A model generated the notes under the pieces. That model was not told where the DNA came from. It saw only the letters and a list, made by a program, of their open reading frames with translations, and made no database searches. Of a stretch of DNA of 64,000 nucleotides, positions 59,052-64,000 are shown piece after piece (the stretch's first letter is position 1; each line of letters opens with the position of its first letter). The DNA comes from JAVBRU01 sp031547595 (lineage in GTDB: Bacteria > Bacillota > Clostridia > Christensenellales > Aristaeellaceae): NCBI GenBank assembly GCA_031547595.1, contig JAVBRU010000002.1, positions 1-64,000 of the forward strand, in the 5' to 3' direction. The position numbers and the translations under genes are program-made.

Positions 59052-59949
59052 CCTCAAAAACGCCCTGGTGTGCACGGGGTGGAACCTCTATTCCCTGCGC
59101 AAAAACCCCCGCTTCTATATGAGCCTTTTCTTGGGTTTTGTGCTATGCTGGATGCTGACGGACAAGACCATGGCGCTGGCGCGCACCTATCACACCAATG
59201 TGCAGGTGTTTGAACCGTTCATCTGGTGCTTTGCGGATGGGGACAGCATACTGTATGCCTCGCTGGTGCTGATGCTGCTGCTGGCGGAGTTCCCACGGCT
59301 CGACACCCCGGCATCGTATCTGATCTGCCGTGCAAACCGGTTGCCGTGGCTGATCGGTCAAGTGCTGACGGTGCTGGTGATCACGCTGGGCTATTGCTTG
59401 TTTTTGCTTCTGAGCAGCATGGCGCTGTGCGGCGGATACGCGATCTTTCAAAACACCTGGAGCGACACCGCCACGCTGCTCTCCTTTGCGCCAAACAGCT
59501 TTGACGCCGCCTTTGCCGTGACACGCAAAACGGTGAAACTGACGCTGCCCTACACCTGCGTGATTCAAATCTTCTTGCTGCTGTTCTTTTATGTATTGCT
59601 CTTATCCTTGGTGCAGCTGGCGGCCACGGTGTTCAAAAGCAAGAAAACCGGCGTGGGCATTGCGCTGCTGATTGGCTTGACGGGCTTTGTGCTGACACCC
59701 GAGCGGTTCGTGACGTGGCTGTCGCTGCCAACGGAGTTCCGGTACTATGCCAATCTCCTCGCCGCATGGCTGTCGCCGCTCCAGCACGCCACCTACACCA
59801 TGCACAACTTTGGCTATGACCTGCTGCCCCGGGTGGGCGTGTCCTATGGCATTTTGGGCGGGGCAAGCGCAGTGCTGTTTTTGCTGTCCGCCTTCAAAAT
59901 GCGCACGTATAATTTTTCGTTTACGGGAGGGATGAACGATGACACCTGA
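59044..59949 (+). CDS. ABC exporter membrane subunit (second)
   Basis: A 301-residue membrane protein with about six spans (FYMSLFLGFVLCWMLTD; ILYASLVLMLLLAEFP; LIGQVLTVLVITLGYCLFLL; IFLLLFFYVLLLSLVQLAA; GIALLIGLTGFVLTP; GASAVLFLLSAF). Starts at GTG 59044 with GGGAGGTG upstream, overlapping the first permease gene by 8 bp, and overlaps the ATPase gene by 11 bp. Probably a heterodimeric exporter with the previous gene; the cargo is unknown. Confidence 0.75.
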   Translation: MYSLKNALVCTGWNLYSLRKNPRFYMSLFLGFVLCWMLTDKTMALARTYHTNVQVFEPFIWCFADGDSILYASLVLMLLLAEFPRLDTPASYLICRANRLPWLIGQVLTVLVITLGYCLFLLLSSMALCGGYAIFQNTWSDTATLLSFAPNSFDAAFAVTRKTVKLTLPYTCVIQIFLLLFFYVLLLSLVQLAATVFKSKKTGVGIALLIGLTGFVLTPERFVTWLSLPTEFRYYANLLAAWLSPLQHATYTMHNFGYDLLPRVGVSYGILGGASAVLFLLSAFKMRTYNFSFTGGMNDDT

Positions 59950-60589
59950 AACGGTGGTGAGCGTACAGGGCGTCAGCATGACGTTTGGCAAGGATACGGT
60001 GTTAAAGGATGTCAGTATTGCCTTTGCGGCAGGCGGCATCCATGGCATCATCGGCAGAAACGGCTCGGGCAAGACGGTGCTGCTCAAGTGCATCTGCGGT
60101 TTTTTGCGCCCCACAAAGGGGCATGTGGAGGTGTTTGACAAGCGCATTGGCGGGGCGGCGGATTTTGCGCCGCGCACCGGCATGCTGATCGAAACACCGG
60201 GGTTTTTGCCGCATGAAACGGGGTTTGACAACCTGATGTGGCTGGCGCGGCTGGGGAAAGGCGCGTCCAAAGAGCGAGTGCGCGGCTTGATCCAGCAGGT
60301 GGGGCTTGATCCTGCGCTCAAAAAAAGCGTCAGCAAATACAGCCTGGGCATGCGACAGCGGCTGGGCATTGCACAGGCACTGCTGGATGATCCCGAGCTT
60401 TTGATTCTGGACGAACCCATGAACGGCCTGGACAAACAGGGCGTGAAGGATATGCGCAGCTTGCTGTTGGATCTCAAAGCGGCGGGCAAAACTATCCTGC
60501 TGGCCAGCCATTTCGCGCAGGACATTGACGAGCTGTGCGGCACGGTGTGCGAGATGGATCAGGGGGTATTGACACTCTTGATTGGGTGA
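59939..60589 (+). CDS. ABC exporter ATP-binding protein (BcrA-like)
   Basis: A 216-residue ABC ATPase: Walker A IIGRNGSGKTVLLKCICGFL (38-57), Q-loop region GMLIETPGFLPHETGFDNL, signature YSLGMRQRLGIAQALL (the SLGMRQR form typical of bacitracin/lantibiotic-type exporters), Walker B LLILDEPMNGLD and switch histidine ASHFAQDIDEL. It completes the exporter with the two membrane genes and ends the long gene train. BcrA-type pumps often answer cell-envelope antibiotics. Confidence 0.93.
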   Translation: MTPETVVSVQGVSMTFGKDTVLKDVSIAFAAGGIHGIIGRNGSGKTVLLKCICGFLRPTKGHVEVFDKRIGGAADFAPRTGMLIETPGFLPHETGFDNLMWLARLGKGASKERVRGLIQQVGLDPALKKSVSKYSLGMRQRLGIAQALLDDPELLILDEPMNGLDKQGVKDMRSLLLDLKAAGKTILLASHFAQDIDELCGTVCEMDQGVLTLLIG

Positions 60590-60606
60590 CGACATTATGA
60601 TACAAT
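60578..60606 (+). promoter_or_regulatory. Predicted promoter of the nitroreductase gene
   Basis: TTGATT (60578-60583), 17 bp, TACAAT (60601-60606). The -35 lies inside the end of the ATPase gene. Confidence 0.6.
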
Positions 60607-60628
60607 ATGCGTGACGGAGGGATCATGC

Positions 60629-61186
60629 ATGACCAACGAAACATTGGAGACCATCAAGCGCCGCCGCAGTGTGCGCGCTTTTTTGCCGGGGCAATTATCC
60701 AAGGACGAGGTGCAGACCATTGTGGAGGCCGGGCTGTATGCGCCCCATGGCGGGGGCGAGGCCTGGCATTTTGCCGTGGTGCAAAACGCGGGGGTGCTCT
60801 CAAAGATAGATACGCTGGCCAAGCAATATGCTTTAGACAGCGGCCTGCCGTGGCTTCAGGCACTCGGGCAGGATGCGCAGTTCCACAGCATGTATCACGC
60901 GCCTACGGTGGTTTTTGTGGCAGGGGATGCGCAAAACGTGGGCGCCATTTATGATACCTCCGCCGCCACGCAAAACTTGCTGCTGGCGGCGCAGAGCCTT
61001 GGCATCGGCTCCTGCTGGGGATACTTTGCCACGCAGGCCTTTTTGACGCCGGAAGGCGAGAACCTGAAGGAATTGCTGAACATTCCTTCCGGTTACACCG
61101 TGTATACCTCTGTGATGCTGGGCTATCCGGCAAATACGCCCGATGCGCCTCCGCGCGGGCACAACCTGATCAGCTATATTGAATAG
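60629..61186 (+). CDS. Nitroreductase-family protein
   Basis: A 185-residue FMN-dependent oxidoreductase: the opening TLETIKRRRSVRAFLPGQLS supplies the FMN phosphate-binding R-R-S-x-R, and the C-terminal half has AAQSLGIGSCWGYF and LLNIPSGYTVYTSVMLGYP. Such enzymes reduce nitro compounds, quinones or enones with NAD(P)H; the substrate is unknown. GGAGGG fixes ATG 60629. The AlkD-like gene follows 14 bp later. Confidence 0.9.
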   Translation: MTNETLETIKRRRSVRAFLPGQLSKDEVQTIVEAGLYAPHGGGEAWHFAVVQNAGVLSKIDTLAKQYALDSGLPWLQALGQDAQFHSMYHAPTVVFVAGDAQNVGAIYDTSAATQNLLLAAQSLGIGSCWGYFATQAFLTPEGENLKELLNIPSGYTVYTSVMLGYPANTPDAPPRGHNLISYIE

Positions 61187-61200
61187 GAGAGACGCACGCC

Positions 61201-61908
61201 ATGGATTACAATACCGTCATGCAGGAGCTCGAAAAGCTGTCCACCGCCCAGACACAGAAAAACTACCGCGCCCAGCGCATTCGCGAGCCCTTCTTTGGCG
61301 TGCCCACCGGCGCGATGAAGCCGCTTTTCAAGCAGATCAAGCGCAATCAGGCATTGGCCGAGCAGCTTTATGCCACCGGCAACTATGATGCCATGTATTT
61401 TGCGGGCATGATTGCCAACCCCAAGGTGATGACGGCGGAAGATTTTGAACGCTGGATCGATGCGGCAGATTGCTATCAACTGTCTGATTTTGTGGTGGCG
61501 GTCAGCCTGGCAGAGACCGATTTTGCGCAGGAAGTGGCCGACCGCTGGATTGGCAGTGGCGAGGAGCCGCGCATGGAAGCGGGCTGGGCCTGCTATGAGT
61601 GGCTGCTGGGCACACGCAAGGACAGCGAGTTTGACCGGGACAAGCTGCTTGGTATGCTTCAAGCTGTTGAGCAAAGCATCCACAGCCAGCCCAGCCGCAC
61701 CCGGCACAATATGAATAATTTTGTAGTTGCGGTGGGTGTCTCTTATGTTCCGCTGCATGCCGAAGCGCTGGAGACGGCAAAAGCAATCGGCACTGTGCAG
61801 ATTGAGGGCGCCAAGGGGATGTGTGCGGCTCCTGCAGCGCTGGAGGCCATCCAAAAGGCGGACGCAAGGGGGCAAATTGGATTTAAGCGCAAGGCAGTAC
61901 GCTGCTAA
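61201..61908 (+). CDS. DNA alkylation repair protein (AlkD-like)
   Basis: A 235-residue all-helical HEAT-like protein of the AlkC/AlkD type, base-excision glycosylases that act without base flipping on alkylated purines. Landmarks: REPFFGVPTGAMKPLFKQIK, DFERWIDAADCYQLSDFV and EAGWACYEWLLGT. Whether all catalytic residues of AlkD are kept I cannot verify by eye; some members lack activity. GGAGAG precedes ATG 61201, and the nucleotidyltransferase gene begins 10 bp after its stop. Confidence 0.82.
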   Translation: MDYNTVMQELEKLSTAQTQKNYRAQRIREPFFGVPTGAMKPLFKQIKRNQALAEQLYATGNYDAMYFAGMIANPKVMTAEDFERWIDAADCYQLSDFVVAVSLAETDFAQEVADRWIGSGEEPRMEAGWACYEWLLGTRKDSEFDRDKLLGMLQAVEQSIHSQPSRTRHNMNNFVVAVGVSYVPLHAEALETAKAIGTVQIEGAKGMCAAPAALEAIQKADARGQIGFKRKAVRC

Positions 61909-61918
61909 GGAGGGAATG

Positions 61919-62584
61919 ATGGTAGACATTCGGCAGTACATGCAATCGCTGGTGGAGCGGCTGCGCGCAGTGTTTGGCAAGCGTCTGCTCTATGTAGGCT
62001 TGCAGGGCAGCTACGCCCGTGACGAGGCCACCGAAAACAGCGATATTGACATTCTGGTAGTACTGGATGCGCTGTGCATCAGCGATATGGACGCCTACCG
62101 CCGCGGGGTGGAAGCACTGCCGCATGCAGACAAATCCTGCGGATTTATCTGCGGGCATCAGCAGCTATTGCATTGGAACAAGGGCGAAATCTGCCAGCTG
62201 CTGGGCGAAACCATCGATTACGAGGGGCAGCTTCGCGCACTGACGCCCGCGTTTACATCGCAGGATGTGCGCGCGCATGCCAAGGTATGCGCAGGCAACC
62301 TGTACCACGAGATTTGCCACCGCTATATTCATTCCGGGGCAGAGCGCTGCAAAGAAAAACTGGCGGCTTCCTACCGCCAGACGTTTTACATCCTGCAAAG
62401 CCTGCATTATCTGCGTACAGGCCAATATATCGTGAACCGCGCGGGCCTGATGGATGTGCTGGAAGGCCCGGATTTGGAGGTTTTACACACCGGTATGCGG
62501 CTGAAAGCGGGGGAAGATGTGTGCTTTGATGCCGCATTTGAGCTGTTGTTCGATTGGTGCCAGGCAGTGCTGGCGGCTTTCTGA
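61919..62584 (+). CDS. Nucleotidyltransferase-domain protein
   Basis: A 221-residue protein: minimal nucleotidyltransferase fold with YVGLQGSYARDEATENSDIDILVVLD (the GS-x-A-R and DID metal motif, about 23-48), then a mostly helical C-terminal half (VRAHAKVCAGNLYHEICHRY ... YILQSLHYLRTGQYIVNRAG) that looks HEPN-like. MNT/HEPN pairs include toxin-antitoxin systems and antibiotic nucleotidyltransferases; here both would be on one chain. AAGGAGGG lies close to ATG 61916 and 61919; the second is chosen. The convergent XRE gene ends 5 bp away. Confidence 0.82.
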   Translation: MVDIRQYMQSLVERLRAVFGKRLLYVGLQGSYARDEATENSDIDILVVLDALCISDMDAYRRGVEALPHADKSCGFICGHQQLLHWNKGEICQLLGETIDYEGQLRALTPAFTSQDVRAHAKVCAGNLYHEICHRYIHSGAERCKEKLAASYRQTFYILQSLHYLRTGQYIVNRAGLMDVLEGPDLEVLHTGMRLKAGEDVCFDAAFELLFDWCQAVLAAF

Positions 62585-62589
62585 ACGGC

Positions 62590-62964
62590 CTATGTCTTTT
62601 TGCGCCGCGCCGCTTCTACGCTGTCGATAATCCGCCCCACAGCGCGCCATTCATAATCGCTCAACCGTGCCAAGGCATAAAACAGTGCCTTGGCCGTTTC
62701 ATTTTCGCCCTTTAACAAGGTGTCGATCATTGTTAGCGTGGCATCATCTGCTGCATTAAAAATATCGCCTATGCCGCTATCCAGCCAAGCGCGGTTGACG
62801 TTGAATTGATGGCAAATGGCAATACGCATTTGCTCGGATACGCTTCTTTCACCATTTTCAATCTTGGAAATTGCGGCGGATTGCACGCCAATTTTCTTGC
62901 CGAAATCGGCTTGATTCAAATCGCATTTCTTGCGCAGCACCCGTATGCGCTCATTGACAGACAC
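62590..62964 (-). CDS. XRE-family regulator (second of paralogous pair)
   Basis: A 124-residue XRE protein: HTH IRVLRKKCDLNQADFGKKIG with VQSAAISKIENGERSVS, linker NRAWLDSGIGDIF and a helical C-terminal part. Layout and linker match the XRE protein at 32515. Start is GTG 62964 with GCGAGGTG upstream. Divergent from two small genes across an operator whose arms coincide with both -35 boxes. Confidence 0.87.
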   Translation of the reverse strand: MSVNERIRVLRKKCDLNQADFGKKIGVQSAAISKIENGERSVSEQMRIAICHQFNVNRAWLDSGIGDIFNAADDATLTMIDTLLKGENETAKALFYALARLSDYEWRAVGRIIDSVEAARRKKT

Positions 62965-63005
62965 GTTCTATCACCTCGCAATATTCATAACATGAAAAAT
63001 ATCCA

Positions 63006-63049
63006 TTGTCAATTTATTTGTTGACAAATAGTCCAAAAGATAGTATATT
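63006..63049. promoter_or_regulatory. Divergent promoters sharing a TTGTCAA-N8-TTGACAA operator
   Basis: The inverted repeat TTGTCAA (63006-63012) / TTGACAA (63021-63027) carries a -35 TTGACA in each arm. Rightward: TTGACA (63021-63026), 17 bp, TATATT (63044-63049) toward the small genes. Leftward: TTGACA (63012-63007), 17 bp, TATGAA (about 62989-62984) toward the XRE gene. One repressor bound here would block both, so XRE control of both promoters is the simple reading. Confidence 0.78.
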
Positions 63050-63084
63050 ATATCCAATGGATTAATGCTGAAGGTGAGAAGACA

Positions 63085-63276
63085 ATGGAGGAACAAACGC
63101 AGAACTGTGATCTGTATTATCGCAAGAAAGTTCTCCAGCACTTTGTGCAACTAACTACTGAGGAAAAATCCAAAGTGGAGCAGCAGATGGCACGGTTTCT
63201 CTGCTCGTTGAAGAATGAGCCTGTGGTAGCACAGTCAGCAAACAATCAAAAATCAAGAACAGGGAATCAAAAATGA
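63085..63276 (+). CDS. Small helical protein divergent from XRE regulator
   Basis: A 63-residue protein (MEEQTQNCDLYYRKKVLQHF...) with an amphipathic helix VLQHFVQLTTEEKSKVEQQM; the pattern resembles the 63-residue protein at 32193. Promoter and operator are upstream, and AAGGTGAG precedes ATG 63085. Overlaps the next start by 4 bp (ATGA), so the two are coupled. Function unknown. Confidence 0.65.
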   Translation: MEEQTQNCDLYYRKKVLQHFVQLTTEEKSKVEQQMARFLCSLKNEPVVAQSANNQKSRTGNQK

Positions 63277-63488
63277 ACAAGCAGCACACACGCTATCCCT
63301 CTTGGTCAGAAATGACGGTGGACGAAAAAGAAAGACGCTTGGCAATCCTCTATCCCAAAGAGTTTGCTGCCTGGTGCGAGCTGACTGCCCGTGAGCTGGA
63401 TGAAGCAATCAAGTTCTATCGCGCCCTCAAGTTTGCGTTTATTCTGGCGCGGGACGACATCCCCGAAATAGAGAATAGGAGCGAGTAA
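63273..63488 (+). CDS. Small hypothetical protein
   Basis: A 71-residue protein (MNKQHTRYPSWSEMTVDEKE...) with helices KERRLAILYPKEFAAWCELT and ARELDEAIKFYRALKFAFIL. Coupled to the previous gene by ATGA. No family recognised. The T-box promoter starts 39 bp after its stop. Confidence 0.6.
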   Translation: MNKQHTRYPSWSEMTVDEKERRLAILYPKEFAAWCELTARELDEAIKFYRALKFAFILARDDIPEIENRSE

Positions 63489-63526
63489 TCCCTGCTGTTT
63501 TTTTGTTGTTCTTGCGTTTTGCGGCA

Positions 63527-63555
63527 TTGACAAGCACAATCCCTTGTGGTATAAT
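63527..63555 (+). promoter_or_regulatory. Promoter of the T-box/TrpB2 unit
   Basis: Consensus TTGACA (63527-63532), 17-bp spacer and TATAAT (63550-63555), starting the T-box leader. Confidence 0.85.
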
Positions 63556-63561
63556 ATGCTA

Positions 63562-63826
63562 AACCGTTGACAGAGATGAAGTAAGCATTGCGCTGCTTGT
63601 CTAAGAGAGCCGCAGGTGGTGGGATTGCGGCACAGCATCAAGGCTGAATGGGCTCTGGAGGGCGACCGAAGTGAGTAGGTAGGCCGGAGTGGCACTCCGT
63701 TATCAAAACCAGCGTATGATTGTACGCGCTAAGAGGGTGTATCCGTTGGATACGCCAAGCCGGGTGGCACCGCAGGATTAACACTCCTGTCCCAGCAAGC
63801 AATGATTTGCGGGACAGGAGTTTTTC
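63562..63826 (+). promoter_or_regulatory. T-box riboswitch, probable tRNA-Trp specificity
   Basis: The leader has the T-box antiterminator sequence GGGTGGCACCGCAGG (63762-63776) and a terminator formed by ACTCCTGTCCC (63783-63793) and GGGACAGGAGT (63811-63821) with a T-run. Upstream are a stem I with an AGTA motif on its 5' side (63583 region), a CCGCA/TGCGG hairpin, and GAATGGG on the 3' side, where TGG (63649-63651) is the likely Trp specifier codon. Uncharged tRNA would stabilise the antiterminator and allow expression of the TrpB2-like gene, matching a Trp codon. Confidence 0.85.
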
Positions 63827-63863
63827 TTTTGTCCCAGCACAGAAAAGGGTTAGGCCAAACCGA

Positions 63864-63915
63864 AGGTTTTGCCGGGTCGCTCACCGCCCGAAGTGGCGAG
63901 GGAGCGACAACCCAA
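63864..63915 (+). repeat. Extra hairpin between T-box terminator and trpB2 start
   Basis: GTCGCTC and GAGCGAC arms (about 63885-63907) enclose CGCC/GGCG, upstream of the AAAGGAGC ribosome binding site. It lies past the T-box terminator in the read-through mRNA and could affect translation or stability; function unknown. Confidence 0.45.
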
Positions 63916-63932
63916 AAGAAAGGAGCATCCAT

Positions 63933-64000
63933 ATGACGATGCAAAACATCCCCTACAAAATCTACCTGACCGAAGAAGAAATGCCCCGTCAATGGTACAA
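63933..64000 (+). CDS. TrpB-like PLP-dependent enzyme (TrpB2), N-terminus only
   Basis: Twenty-two codons are present (MTMQNIPYKIYLTEEEMPRQ then WY). The IPYKIYL..EEMP..WYN opening is that of TrpB2-type tryptophan synthase beta chains, which make tryptophan from indole and serine, and fits the Trp T-box just upstream. AAAGGAGC precedes ATG 63933. The gene runs off the window. Confidence 0.8.
   Translation, partial: MTMQNIPYKIYLTEEEMPRQWY

Overview
The window looks like a chromosomal segment of an anaerobic member of the Bacillota, class Clostridia, probably from a gut or rumen habitat. The grounds are strong GGAGG ribosome binding sites and sigma-A type promoters, a bifurcating HydABC [FeFe] hydrogenase with a sensor-like hydrogenase beside it, an AgrA/AgrC-like pair, a Trp T-box, peptidoglycan-sugar salvage, plant-glycan hydrolases (GH127, GH43), fairly high GC, and no respiratory genes. 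Family or genus cannot be fixed from this sequence alone. No rRNA, tRNA, CRISPR array, transposase gene or prophage is visible.

Layout. 1-8.98 kb: start of a class II aldolase gene, a PdaB-like deacetylase, a tandem-OB SSB-like protein, an XRE/small-protein divergent pair with two palindromic operators, uvrA coupled to an SPL-type radical SAM gene, and a GH127 arabinofuranosidase. 8.98-20.9 kb: a MurNAc/muropeptide salvage island (a NamZ-like paralogue with a lost motif, MurR-type regulator, NamZ, AnmK, MurQ, sugar ABC importer, two-domain NagZ, tandem GNAT). 20.9-23.3 kb: repeat elements, a Cys-rich small protein and pgi. 23.4-31.9 kb: a hydrogenase locus in two transcription units, with a putative redox-sensing module (DRTGG proteins, two ATPase-domain proteins, an H-cluster protein with Ala in the proton-relay position, PHP) around HydC, a 2Fe-2S protein, HydB and HydA. 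32-46 kb: small regulators, GH43 lipoprotein, MerR-GyrI regulator with its own 19-bp-spacer promoter, AI-2E transporter, LytTR/GHKL pair, phosphoglucomutase, propeller-like membrane protein and HemW. 46-60.6 kb: a five-SH3b secreted protein, then an OmpR-type two-component system and a 10.8 kb gene train encoding five paralogous secreted proteins, a propeller/solute-binding-protein fusion, an ECF sigma factor and an ABC exporter. 60.6-64 kb: nitroreductase, AlkD-like protein, nucleotidyltransferase, a second XRE/small-helical-protein pair, and a Trp T-box leading into a TrpB2-like gene cut by the window end.

Three things stand out. First, 11-bp-spaced TTTACAAC repeats sit before both the two-component genes and the five-paralogue operon, which ties them into one predicted envelope-sensing regulon that I cannot match to a described system. 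Second, five long copies (plus one internally deleted copy) of a roughly 220-nt multi-hairpin element lie directly 3' of genes, always in the same orientation as the upstream gene, and their stems change sequence while keeping pairing. Third, a 141-bp element with 27-bp inverted arms enclosing three hairpins lies beyond hydA.

Many long reading frames opposite real genes are shadows of high-GC coding sequence and were left out. Starts were chosen mainly by ribosome binding site; where this shortens the longest frame, the entry says so.
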